Source: Cytophagales bacterium Alg240-R148
GTDB taxonomy: Bacteria > Bacteroidota > Bacteroidia > Cytophagales > Cyclobacteriaceae
Direction: 5' to 3'
Length of the DNA stretch: 64,000 nucleotides
Assembly (NCBI GenBank): GCA_900537185.1
Contig: LS999826.1
Coordinates: 124,001 to 188,000, forward strand
Of the stretch, positions 18,713 to 27,553 are shown piece after piece (position 1 is the first letter of the stretch; each line of letters begins with the position of its first letter). The notes under the pieces are model-generated. The model saw only the letters and a program-made list of their open reading frames with translations. It was not told where the DNA came from and searched no databases. The translations under genes and the position numbers were made by a program.

Positions 18713-19213
18713 TTAATGCAAGTAAACACCGGCGTCATTTCCTTCCAAAAGTACCTCAATGTGGTCGTTGAGCATGGTGGAGACCTGATAACCAGTATAC
18801 TTAGAGGAGATTGGAAAATTGATATGACTTCGATTCACCAAGAAAGCAGTTTCTATCTTTTTAACCGCTACACTTAGGAATGGTTTCAAACAATGGGCGA
18901 CGGTTCTTCCAGTATTGAGTACGTCGTCCACTATAACGATTGCTTTTCCTATGATTTCCTTTTCAGAACAATTGAGTTCTATATTGCTTTGTGTTGGCGC
19001 TGTTTTATCCACATCGATTCGAACCAGTTTAACTTGGATATCAGATATTTTTGAAATCTCAGTACCAATTTGGGATGCCAATTTCAACCCTGAATCCAAA
19101 ATGCCAGCCAGCAAAATTTCTTTTTCTTCGAAATTGTTTTCATAAACTTCAAAAGCAATTCTTCTGATTTTTTGTTGCATCTGGTTTTTGTCCAGCAGAA
19201 GTGTTTTAACCAT
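18713..19213 (-). CDS. Phosphoribosyltransferase family protein (PyrR-like)
   Basis: The 166-residue type I phosphoribosyltransferase fold is marked by the PRPP loop IVIVDDVLNTGRTVAHCL. An N-terminal segment (IRRIAFEVYENNFEEKEILL, then AGILDSGLKLA) and a C-terminal region (NRSHINFPISSKYTGYQVST) resemble PyrR. Bacteroidota commonly carry such a protein. Whether it has uracil phosphoribosyltransferase activity or only a regulatory role is unknown. Its ATG lies six bases after the stop of the Lrp/AsnC gene, so the two are probably co-transcribed. Confidence 0.82.
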   Translation of the reverse strand: MVKTLLLDKNQMQQKIRRIAFEVYENNFEEKEILLAGILDSGLKLASQIGTEISKISDIQVKLVRIDVDKTAPTQSNIELNCSEKEIIGKAIVIVDDVLNTGRTVAHCLKPFLSVAVKKIETAFLVNRSHINFPISSKYTGYQVSTMLNDHIEVLLEGNDAGVYLH

Positions 19214-19219
19214 CAGTAA

Positions 19220-19690
19220 TTAAATTTCGTTGGGCAAAGGTAGTACTTTGCTGTCTTTAAAAGTAGACAAAATGATCATACTTTGAAGATTGTCAATCAC
19301 CTCGATTTCAGAAACTTTCTCTAGCATAAGGTCCTGATAGGAGGGGATGTCTTTTGCAATAACTTTAAGAATAAAGTCTCCTGAACCTGTTACATGATGG
19401 CATTCAATTACTTCTGGGATATTTTCAATTTCATCAATAAATTTCTGGATGTGGTTTTTGTTGTGGGCTTTTAAAGTTGCCATTACAAAAGTATTGACCC
19501 CCAAACCTACGGCTTCGGGGTTTAGTTTTGCATGGTAGCTGCTTATTATTCCTTGGTTTTCTAATTTTTTCACTCTTTCCAAAGTAGGAGCAGGAGAAAG
19601 CCCTATTTCTTTGGCAAGTTGCGCGTTGGTTATTTTAGCATTGGTTTGTAAAATTTCAATAATTTTTCGGTCTACCTTATCAATTTTCAT
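19220..19690 (-). CDS. Lrp/AsnC family transcriptional regulator
   Basis: The N-terminal winged helix-turn-helix is clear (VDRKIIEILQTNAKITNAQL, then AKEIGLSPAPTLERVKKLEN). A C-terminal RAM/ASNC ligand-binding domain follows (VIECHHVTGSGDFILKVIAK). At 156 residues it has the normal length. Members sense amino acids and control amino-acid metabolism. Its own ligand is not readable from sequence. It sits just before the PyrR-like gene and is about 26 kb from the hydroxyproline locus, so a regulatory link to that locus is only speculation. Confidence 0.93.
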   Translation of the reverse strand: MKIDKVDRKIIEILQTNAKITNAQLAKEIGLSPAPTLERVKKLENQGIISSYHAKLNPEAVGLGVNTFVMATLKAHNKNHIQKFIDEIENIPEVIECHHVTGSGDFILKVIAKDIPSYQDLMLEKVSEIEVIDNLQSMIILSTFKDSKVLPLPNEI

Positions 19691-19815
19691 AAATCAAATG
19701 GCTGTTTCGGGTTGAAAAAATATAATGTTATTCCAAATTATGTTTTGAAATAGACCTGTAATTTAGTGAAATATTTTGAATTGATAGTATGCGAGTCCTG
19801 AATTTGGAATAAAAG

Positions 19816-21030
19816 TTAGGTTTGGGTTTTGCTTAGGCGGTGGTAGATAGAGTTGTATTTGTCAATTCCGTAGGCCGTACTGAAAGCTTCCATATTGGGT
19901 GTGTAATCAAATTGCCCATTCAATAATTTGGATGTGGCTTCTTGTAAAGATTTTTGATCCAAATCATCCACCACAACTCCTGCCTTATTTTCATCCATGA
20001 TGGACTTAACATCTCCAACATTGCTGTTGCATACTATTGGGATTTTAAGGCCCATAATTTCGGCCATTTTTGTAGGAGAGGAGGCTTGTTTTGAAAAAGA
20101 TGGTTTGATAAAAAAGATGGACGCTTGGCTAAGTGCAATAAGGTAGGGCATTTCTTCTCTTTCCCCAGCTTTAATTATAACATCGTTGGGGTGGATGTCA
20201 AATTTCTTGGCCAGGTCCAATACTTCCCCCTTCGTGTGTTTGGTGATAAACAGAAACTTTGCTGGCGTTTGAGATTGTAATAACTTAAAGAACTGAAACA
20301 TTTCTTCTACCATGTACCAAGTTCCAATGGAACCAACATAACTCAAAATAAAGTGGTCTTGGGAGCCGATTAGCGTACTTTTTATTTTTGCCAACTTTTC
20401 CATGTCCATTCTGCTTTTTGAAAAAAGGTTGAGGTCGGCACAACAAGGAATTACTTCAATTTTATCTTCGTCTACTCCGTATTTTTGTATGAGTATTTCT
20501 TTGCCCTTATGGGTGAGTGAAACTACTGCATCCGACCGTTTAAAGAATTTGCGTTCTAATTGTTTGAAATAGGAAGCAATGAACCCAAAAATTGGGTTTT
20601 TAACATTCCATATTTTGCCTTCTATCCGCTCGTCTACCCAAAAACCTCTCATATCAAAAAGGAATTTGGTACCTGTTTGTTTTTGTAAACTCATGCCAAT
20701 AATTGCCGCAATGTAACTTCTACAGTGCACAATATTGAATGCATGGGTTTGGTGCAATTTTTTACTTAACGATAATAAACTGCGAATGTCTTTTACAGTG
20801 CTGAGTACAGGAGGTGATTTTGTATAGGAAATTGGGTGCCAAAAAAGGTTTTTAGCTTTGTCAATAATCTGTTGAATGGTAGGTTTATGGCCTTGGTTTT
20901 CAGGTTTTTCACAACTTATTAGGTGAATTTCATGATTTTTTTCTGCTAGCCCTACCAAATAAGGGAGCACTTGGGACTGGCCCAAAGGGTCGGTCATTCC
21001 GTCGTAAGATATATAGAGTATTTTCAGCAT
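19816..21030 (-). CDS. Glycosyltransferase family 4 protein
   Basis: The protein has two Rossmann-like halves. The N-terminus (MLKILYISYDGMTDPLGQSQ) is typical of GT4 enzymes. The C-terminal donor-binding half contains ILSYVGSIGTWYMVEEMFQF and FSKQASSPTKMAEIMGLKIP, the latter standing where GT4 enzymes have the E-x7-E region. It would add a sugar from a nucleotide-sugar donor to the growing surface glycan, on the cytoplasmic side. Donor and linkage are unknown. The start lies one base after the asnB-like stop, so the two are coupled. It is the last gene of the long minus-strand locus. Confidence 0.88.
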   Translation of the reverse strand: MLKILYISYDGMTDPLGQSQVLPYLVGLAEKNHEIHLISCEKPENQGHKPTIQQIIDKAKNLFWHPISYTKSPPVLSTVKDIRSLLSLSKKLHQTHAFNIVHCRSYIAAIIGMSLQKQTGTKFLFDMRGFWVDERIEGKIWNVKNPIFGFIASYFKQLERKFFKRSDAVVSLTHKGKEILIQKYGVDEDKIEVIPCCADLNLFSKSRMDMEKLAKIKSTLIGSQDHFILSYVGSIGTWYMVEEMFQFFKLLQSQTPAKFLFITKHTKGEVLDLAKKFDIHPNDVIIKAGEREEMPYLIALSQASIFFIKPSFSKQASSPTKMAEIMGLKIPIVCNSNVGDVKSIMDENKAGVVVDDLDQKSLQEATSKLLNGQFDYTPNMEAFSTAYGIDKYNSIYHRLSKTQT

Positions 21031-21031
21031 T

Positions 21032-22882
21032 TTATTGTTGGTGCATTTCTTTCATCCAGCGATGAAGAAGGATTAATAGCCATACTTTATTGTATAAATA
21101 GTCGTGTCCATTTAAAAATTGAGTTTTCAAACGGTGTACTTCCCTATACCGCACCAACCCAACTGACTCAACAACGGATTCTTCCAGGTACTGGTCGATG
21201 AGGTATTTTAACTCTTTGGAGAGCCAATTTTTCAAAGGAATGGAAAATCCCCATTTAGGGCGATCCAATATTTTTTTTGGTACATAAGTGTAGAGGACTT
21301 CTTTTAATAGATGTTTCATGTTGCCTTGGTATACTTTCTCTTTTTCGGAAAGATTCAAGGCAAATTCAACAACATTGTGGTCCAATAAAGGGACTCTAAC
21401 TTCTAAACTATGGTGCATGGAAGCTCTATCTACTTTTACCAAAAGATCATCCTTGAGGTAGTTTTTTAAATCAAAAAGGGCCTGTGCTTCCCGAGGGCTA
21501 AGCACTCGGTTGGTAACAGTCTTTTCGAAGTTGTCGGCATTATTTTGAACAGAACCTTTGAGCAATTGTCCAATGGCCGTTTTACTGAAAAAGTATTGTT
21601 CCTGAGAGAAAATATGCGACTGAACGTTGTCTTTGGAAGAGAAATTAAATACTTCTGCAGCTCTTTTCATTCTATTGTCTCCCAAACTTAACAATTGGGC
21701 AATTGCATGTCGAGAATGGTATATTACTGGGTTGGACAACCGTTTTGCCCAATTGTACATGCCGTACCCCATAAACAATTCATCTCCTCCATCTCCTGAT
21801 AAGGCCACCGTTACTTGTTGTCGAGCCATTTCAGAAACCATTAAGGTGGGTACTGCGCTGGTGTCAGCAAAGGGTTCATCGTATATGCGAAGGATCTTTT
21901 CAAATTGTTCAATAGCATCTTGATGCGACAATATAAACTCGTGGTGTTGGCTTCCGAGTTGTTGTGCAACTGCCTTGGCGTGTTCGCTTTCGTTGTGCTT
22001 GTTTTCTTTAAAACCAATAGAGAAGGTTTGTACTGGCTGTTCGCTTAAATGCTGTGCCATGGCCGCCACTGTACTGGAATCCGTTCCGCCACTAAGAAAA
22101 ATGCCTACTGGGACATCCGCGATCATCCTGTATTCTACTGATTTAAGCAACAAATCGTTTAGTTTTGATTGGTTCTCTTTGTTGTTATTGACAACGGGGT
22201 CCAGCTTTTCGTCAGCTTTCCAATAACTTGATATTTCAAGTTTTGAATCCGAATAAAGACCTATTGATCCTGACGGAAATTTATTAATATTTTTAAATAT
22301 AGAAGCGTCTTTACCAATGTATCCCAAATGCAAAAAGTCTTCTATGGCCTCTTGGTTGAGTTCAAGTTTTTCTTTCGGAACCAGTTTGGTAATGGCTTTT
22401 AATTCTGATGCAAAAATGAAACTGTCTTCATCCATCATGTAGTACAAAGGTTTGATGCCCAGCCTATCTCTGAACAGGTGTAATACATATTCTTTACTGT
22501 CCCAAATGGCAATACTGAACATGCCATTGAGCTTTTCCACAAAAGATGGGCCCCATTGAATAAATGCTTCTAAGATTACTTCAGTGTCACCAGATGTTTT
22601 CCAATTGGATTTGTTAATAGCAGACTTAACTTCTTTGAAATTGTATATTTCACCATTGTAAACAAGCTGGTACCGGTTGTCGCAGCTGTGCATGGGCTGG
22701 TTGGCACTGTCTGTTAAATCGAGTATGCTCAGCCTTCTATGTCCTAGTCCTATATTGTTTGCTCCTTGATTCTGGAAAAAATAGCCTTCAGCATCGGGCC
22801 CACGATGGGCCAAGGTGCGGGTCATGCTTTTTAGTGAATCAATGTTGTAGTTGTTAGATATAAAACCAGTTATGCCACACAT
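21032..22882 (-). CDS. asnB: Asparagine synthase-type glutamine amidotransferase (AsnB family)
   Basis: The protein begins MCGITGFISNN, giving the Cys2 nucleophile of class II glutaminase domains, with HRGPDAEGYFFQNQG next. The synthetase domain has the PP-loop GIFLSGGTDSSTVAAMAQHL and VALSGDGGDELFMGY. At 616 residues it matches AsnB. It could make asparagine from aspartate and glutamine. It lies inside a glycan locus with a WlbB-like uronic-acid-type N-acetyltransferase, so it may instead amidate a sugar uronate, as AsnB homologues in some O-antigen loci do. The sequence does not decide between these. It is followed after one base by a GT4 gene. Confidence 0.9.
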   Translation of the reverse strand: MCGITGFISNNYNIDSLKSMTRTLAHRGPDAEGYFFQNQGANNIGLGHRRLSILDLTDSANQPMHSCDNRYQLVYNGEIYNFKEVKSAINKSNWKTSGDTEVILEAFIQWGPSFVEKLNGMFSIAIWDSKEYVLHLFRDRLGIKPLYYMMDEDSFIFASELKAITKLVPKEKLELNQEAIEDFLHLGYIGKDASIFKNINKFPSGSIGLYSDSKLEISSYWKADEKLDPVVNNNKENQSKLNDLLLKSVEYRMIADVPVGIFLSGGTDSSTVAAMAQHLSEQPVQTFSIGFKENKHNESEHAKAVAQQLGSQHHEFILSHQDAIEQFEKILRIYDEPFADTSAVPTLMVSEMARQQVTVALSGDGGDELFMGYGMYNWAKRLSNPVIYHSRHAIAQLLSLGDNRMKRAAEVFNFSSKDNVQSHIFSQEQYFFSKTAIGQLLKGSVQNNADNFEKTVTNRVLSPREAQALFDLKNYLKDDLLVKVDRASMHHSLEVRVPLLDHNVVEFALNLSEKEKVYQGNMKHLLKEVLYTYVPKKILDRPKWGFSIPLKNWLSKELKYLIDQYLEESVVESVGLVRYREVHRLKTQFLNGHDYLYNKVWLLILLHRWMKEMHQQ

Positions 22883-22959
22883 TTATAAATGAAATCAACG
22901 TTTCAAAGAAGCAAAAGTATTGATTTATATTGGTCCATTGTTAACCTTAAGAGAAAATT

Positions 22960-25900
22960 TTAAAGTTTCACAAATTTATGTGAAGTGAGAAGGTTGTTTT
23001 CCTTTACTTCTAATATATAACTTCCTTTTTTAAGTCCTCTAATATCTATTGTGGTTTCAATCAATCCTGTTTTGTTCAAAGGAATATTTGTTTCTGATAT
23101 AAGTTTCCCGGTAGTATCTATGATTTTCACAACAGCCAAACCAGAGTTTGAAGATGAAATTATTGGCAAATTGACATAATCTGTTGAAGGGTTAGGGAAG
23201 GGCGTCAAAACAGTGTTGTTGGAATCATTGTAAGAAGCGCACTCTTTGTTGTTGCTTGGGTCTTCATCTGGTTGCTGGTTGACTTCAATTATTTCTACAC
23301 AAAAATAGTCTATTGCAGGGTTTAGTAGGGGGTTGATTTCAAATCCAGATAGAAATGATTTTTCTTCACCGCTAAACAATTCTGCGCCAAACACTTCTTC
23401 AATAAATGATTTTCCGCCCAGTGAAATTTTGGCTTTAAAAGTAGTAATAGAGGAACTGCCCACATTGGAGACCAAAAGCAAAAGTTGCAGGTTGTTATCT
23501 TTTGATACTATTTGCAAATTATTAAGAGCTAGGTCCGTTGAAGGGACTAATGCGGTGATTTCGATAAAGGCTTGATCCGTACAGTTGAAGTTGTTGCGCG
23601 ATGTGAGTTCGGCTTCGTATCGACCATTTTCCGCATAAATAAAAGTTGGACTAAACTCTGTGCTTGTGGTTTGTTGCGGATCATTAAAAGCCCAGGATTG
23701 GGAGGTGCTTCCTTCACTAATGTTGTCGAAAGATACATTTAATGGGGCCGCCCCTTCTACTGGAAAAGCGATGAACAATGCCTTTGGTGCAGGTAATATT
23801 TCTACTTGCTGGGTAGTGCTCGTTTCGCATTCTCTAGAGGTTTGAATTCTCAAACCTACATCGTAGGTGCCGCTGTTTGCAAAGTTGACCTGTGGGTTGG
23901 CTTCGGTGCTTGTTCCTAGTGCTCCAAAATTCCATAAATAGGAAAGCACTTCGTCTCCCTTTAAATCAGAGTTGTCTTGAAAAGTGGTCATTTCATTTTC
24001 ACAGGTCATGCTGTAAATGAAATCCATATCGGGTTTTTCGAATACTTCTACAGTTTTTTCAATTGTATTAAGACAAAAATTACTGCCAGTGGTGGTCAAT
24101 GAAACTGTAAAATCTCCAGAAGTACTAAAAGTATGCGCAGCGTTTTGAGTGAAGTAACTATCTGATTCAATGGCCCAAAAGTTGGAAGAAATTGATCCAC
24201 CCGATTGAGGTACGCTGGTGTTGGTGAAAACAAAAGGGTCATCAATACATGCTGGGTCTATGTCGAAATTTGAGTTTGGACTTTCTTTTACATCAACTGA
24301 TTGTGAATTGGTGCTTGCACAGTTGAAATTGGAGGTGGCAGTAAGTGTTACTTGAACAGTTCCTGGGTCATCAAATTGAAAAATAGGATCTTTTTCAGCA
24401 GAGGTTCCTAACCCAGCAAAATCCCATTGCCATTGATCAATATTGGCACTATTCACAGTAGATTGGTCTCTAAACTGAGTCTCATTTAGGCTACAAGAAA
24501 GCTCGTTGTTAAAAACAACGGTGGGCAAATAGTGCACATTAGTGGTTTTTTCAAGTAGGGTATTGCAACCTAAGTTGTTGTCAACTTGAAGGCCAACCGT
24601 ATATTCACCAGCAGTGGGGTAGGTATAATTGGGTTCAAAATCATGGCTCTGATCTCCGTTTCCAAAATCCCAGGTGTATTGGGTTATTCCCGAGCCCGTT
24701 GTATTATTGCTAATAGGAGTGGCTAAGTTTTGGCAAATATCCGTTAGGTTAAAATTAACGTTTGGACCCTCTTTTACATCCACTATTTGAGGCAAAGTAT
24801 TGGAACATCCTGGAATGCTCACGGTAAGCGCTACCGTGTTGTTACCTGAAGAGCTTAATTCTGTGCTAAGGTCTCTGTTGGTACCAGTCAATGAACCATT
24901 CACATTCCATTCGTAACTTAGATTCCCGTTGTAAAAGTCTGCTGTTTGATTGAGAAATGTTGAAGAAGCATTGGTACATACAACATGGGCTGGGAGGTCA
25001 AAAGCTGGCGTAGGAGCCGAATACACTTGAATGGAATCAAGGGCAAAATTGCTACAGCCATTATCAGCTAATACCCTTAAATAAACAGCGTATTTGTCAG
25101 AGGTGTTGTAGGTGTGGGATGTGGTTTCGCCAATTCCTGTGTTGGAGTCTCCAAAACTCCAATTGTAATTGTTTATATTGGCTGAGTTGTTTAATGAAGT
25201 AAAAGCTGTAGCTGCACCGACACAAATACCTTCAAAGCTCAAGGCAATATCTGGAGCTGAAACCCCGCTAACTTCTGTTTGATATAAAATGTAGTCAGAA
25301 TTTAAGTTGTCATCAGAAGCTGTCAATTGAATGGGATATGTTCCTGCCTCTGTATAGGATGTCACTGGTAAAGTGGTTTCGCTATATTGCACTTCAGAAG
25401 AACATGTCCAATTAAACTCCATACGGTTTAACTTGGTAGTAGTCCCAACTACAACATGGCTCCCGTTTTGATAATATATATCCAAACCATGGCTTAACAT
25501 TGGGTTAGAGATTACAATTTCTTCATAAACATCTGTTAGAGCCAGCTCTTTAAGGTCAATGAGCTTTGTATTGGTTTGAGTGGCCAAAAGTGCATAGAAA
25601 TTGTTGCCATCTTTGACCAACTTGGTTTTTAGTATATTGCCAAAACTTGGGAAGTTGGCCGTTCCTATTTCTTGTGGTATAGATAACAGATCATTCCCGA
25701 AATTAAAGGTAGTAATGGCTTTGTTTGAACTTGAAGAAACAGCCATTTTCCAACCTGAGTTTGTAGAAATAATTCCAAAACCAATGGGCAGATTAACATT
25801 GGATAGTGGTCGTTGGACTGTAGTAACAGATGATATGTCGGTCAACATTGAGTTCCCAAAATCGGCCTGGACTATAGAGTTTCCGTTGTAATACAACAAT

Positions 25901-26505
25901 ACAGCTATGTATTTGTTGCCTTGTTTTTTAACCGCCACATCTCTTATTCGGCTGGGGACTCCAAAATTACCTATTTTTTCTGCAGTAGGTACTTCAGAAA
26001 GGTCATCCCAAATGAGCCGCACAACATTGCCCCCACTATTTTTGAAATGTCCCACAAGGCCCACCCATTTATTGCCTTCCTTTATGATGTCTATGCCTTC
26101 GGGTTGGTCTAAAGTGCCAAGGTCTCCCAATTCAAATAATTGGGGTGAATTTTGTAAACTCTCCCCGTATTCGAGCCGGTATAAACTGTTGTTTAAAAAA
26201 CTGGTAGCGAAACCAAAATAATTGGAGCCGTCGAAAACAATTTTTAAACCAAAAGCATCGGATATAGAGGAGGGAAGAATGTTGCCTACTGTGGTTGGAG
26301 TACTGTTAAAGTCATTGCCCACACAAAAGTCCCACTGGAACTTAGTTGCACCTGAAGAATTGTTGGTTATGTCCATCCTTTCATTCAAACATACATTGTT
26401 GGGTATGGTAGCCCCTGCAGATGGCTGTGCGTCCAATTCATTTGCGATCATAAAAAAGCAAGTCCAAGTCGCAATAAAAAGTGAAAATCTTATTTTATAA
26501 ATCAT
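22960..26505 (-). CDS. Secreted propeller/PKD-repeat protein with T9SS type A sorting domain
   Basis: A signal peptide (residues 1-27) is followed by about 320 residues of repeated short strands that look like beta-propeller blades. Seven or eight PKD domains come next (roughly 375-990), each with a YxWDFGNGD-like core such as ITQYTWDFGNGDQSHDFEPN. A CARDB-like domain then occupies about 990-1095. The last 85 residues (TPFPNPSTDYVNLPI to the end) form the type A C-terminal signal that routes proteins through the T9SS. The product is therefore expected on the cell surface or outside. There is no enzymatic motif, so an adhesive or structural role is likely. It lies inside the polysaccharide locus, between a methyltransferase and asnB. 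Confidence 0.88.
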   Translation of the reverse strand: MIYKIRFSLFIATWTCFFMIANELDAQPSAGATIPNNVCLNERMDITNNSSGATKFQWDFCVGNDFNSTPTTVGNILPSSISDAFGLKIVFDGSNYFGFATSFLNNSLYRLEYGESLQNSPQLFELGDLGTLDQPEGIDIIKEGNKWVGLVGHFKNSGGNVVRLIWDDLSEVPTAEKIGNFGVPSRIRDVAVKKQGNKYIAVLLYYNGNSIVQADFGNSMLTDISSVTTVQRPLSNVNLPIGFGIISTNSGWKMAVSSSSNKAITTFNFGNDLLSIPQEIGTANFPSFGNILKTKLVKDGNNFYALLATQTNTKLIDLKELALTDVYEEIVISNPMLSHGLDIYYQNGSHVVVGTTTKLNRMEFNWTCSSEVQYSETTLPVTSYTEAGTYPIQLTASDDNLNSDYILYQTEVSGVSAPDIALSFEGICVGAATAFTSLNNSANINNYNWSFGDSNTGIGETTSHTYNTSDKYAVYLRVLADNGCSNFALDSIQVYSAPTPAFDLPAHVVCTNASSTFLNQTADFYNGNLSYEWNVNGSLTGTNRDLSTELSSSGNNTVALTVSIPGCSNTLPQIVDVKEGPNVNFNLTDICQNLATPISNNTTGSGITQYTWDFGNGDQSHDFEPNYTYPTAGEYTVGLQVDNNLGCNTLLEKTTNVHYLPTVVFNNELSCSLNETQFRDQSTVNSANIDQWQWDFAGLGTSAEKDPIFQFDDPGTVQVTLTATSNFNCASTNSQSVDVKESPNSNFDIDPACIDDPFVFTNTSVPQSGGSISSNFWAIESDSYFTQNAAHTFSTSGDFTVSLTTTGSNFCLNTIEKTVEVFEKPDMDFIYSMTCENEMTTFQDNSDLKGDEVLSYLWNFGALGTSTEANPQVNFANSGTYDVGLRIQTSRECETSTTQQVEILPAPKALFIAFPVEGAAPLNVSFDNISEGSTSQSWAFNDPQQTTSTEFSPTFIYAENGRYEAELTSRNNFNCTDQAFIEITALVPSTDLALNNLQIVSKDNNLQLLLLVSNVGSSSITTFKAKISLGGKSFIEEVFGAELFSGEEKSFLSGFEINPLLNPAIDYFCVEIIEVNQQPDEDPSNNKECASYNDSNNTVLTPFPNPSTDYVNLPIISSSNSGLAVVKIIDTTGKLISETNIPLNKTGLIETTIDIRGLKKGSYILEVKENNLLTSHKFVKL

Positions 26506-26597
26506 TTGTTGTTAATTCAGCTAAATACAATGAAGTAACCATGTTCTATTTTGAGGCACCTAGCTTTTAAAATTGATATAAAATGTGTCTATAAAAG

Positions 26598-26634
26598 AAA
26601 TGAGCTTATATAATTAATTGAATTTAGCTCATTA
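26598..26634 (-). terminator. Possible terminator between the methyltransferase and PKD-protein genes
   Basis: AATGAGCT (26599-26606) and AGCTCATT (26626-26633) form an eight-base stem with a long AT-rich loop directly after the methyltransferase stop codon. On the minus strand a T-rich tail follows. The loop length makes this a moderate candidate only. If real, the PKD protein, asnB and the last GT4 gene would form a separate transcript. Confidence 0.4.
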
Positions 26635-26635
26635 T

Positions 26636-27511
26636 TCATCTCTTTTGATACAATCCTTTTAAAGAATCCCCGACACCCAACAAAGTTAGTCCTGTATTAA
26701 TGGCAGATTTGGCCATCTGTAGGTAAGGTTTGTTTTCAATCGATTGTCTTATCTTTTCATCGTCGGAGTTTTTTGATATAAACGCTTGGTCGCTCTTTTT
26801 TGTGCTGGTCCGCAACCTGGTTAAACTTATTCCAGTAGTTTTAATATATATTTTTTTAAAATTATTTATTTTTAATAATCGATGTATTGTCTTAGGGGTG
26901 TAGTAGGACAGGTGCTCTGGGTAACAAATTACATTGTAATCAATTTTTAGCTTGTACCTTAAAAGTGAATTGAAATTAGGTGTTGTGAAATAAAAAGCCC
27001 CACCAGGTCGTACCAAATACTCTATGTTTTTAATTTCTTCTAGCGGGTTGTTAATATGTTCAATTACTTCAAAAGAAGTGACCACATCAAAAAAGCCTTC
27101 TTCGTATGTCTCAGGGTTAAGTTGGCCTTGGGCCATTGAAATTCCTTTTCCTTTACAAATCTTAATAGCTTCATCGGTGTATTCAGTTCCGTAAACTTCC
27201 CACCCCCTTTTTTGTGCCACCTCTAAAAAGTAACCAATGCCACATCCTACATCTAATATCCGATTGGTTTTTCGGTATTTTTCTAAACTATTTAATAGTT
27301 CATTGTAGCGTTTGATGGTTATGTCTGATAAAAAGTCATTTCTGCCATAGCCATTGTAATAAGCAATTAATTCGGATTCTGTGGGGATTTTTTCAGAAAA
27401 AACGAACCCACACTTATCACAGCTGGTTAAAAATGCGTCTTCATAACCCCGTAATTGAGTTAGCGTTTTGTTTTGGCAGATCAAGCACGATTGATGGGTA
27501 GTTGAGGGCAT
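26636..27511 (-). CDS. Class I SAM-dependent methyltransferase with N-terminal zinc ribbon
   Basis: Residues 9-34 hold two Cys pairs (CLIC and CDKC), a zinc ribbon seen in many glycan-cluster methyltransferases. The SAM-binding motif is RILDVGCGIGYFLEVAQKRG, then EVYGTEYTDEAI. Motif post-I is FFDVVTSFEVIEHINNPLEE and GGAFYFTTPNFNSLLRYKL follows. It belongs to the Methyltransf_23 type and probably methylates a sugar or lipid-linked glycan. The substrate is unknown. It is co-directional with the GT gene upstream, 42 bases away. Confidence 0.87.
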   Translation of the reverse strand: MPSTTHQSCLICQNKTLTQLRGYEDAFLTSCDKCGFVFSEKIPTESELIAYYNGYGRNDFLSDITIKRYNELLNSLEKYRKTNRILDVGCGIGYFLEVAQKRGWEVYGTEYTDEAIKICKGKGISMAQGQLNPETYEEGFFDVVTSFEVIEHINNPLEEIKNIEYLVRPGGAFYFTTPNFNSLLRYKLKIDYNVICYPEHLSYYTPKTIHRLLKINNFKKIYIKTTGISLTRLRTSTKKSDQAFISKNSDDEKIRQSIENKPYLQMAKSAINTGLTLLGVGDSLKGLYQKR

Positions 27512-27553
27512 GGTTTGATTGGTTTTTGACGGCTTAAAATTAATAGGATGTTT

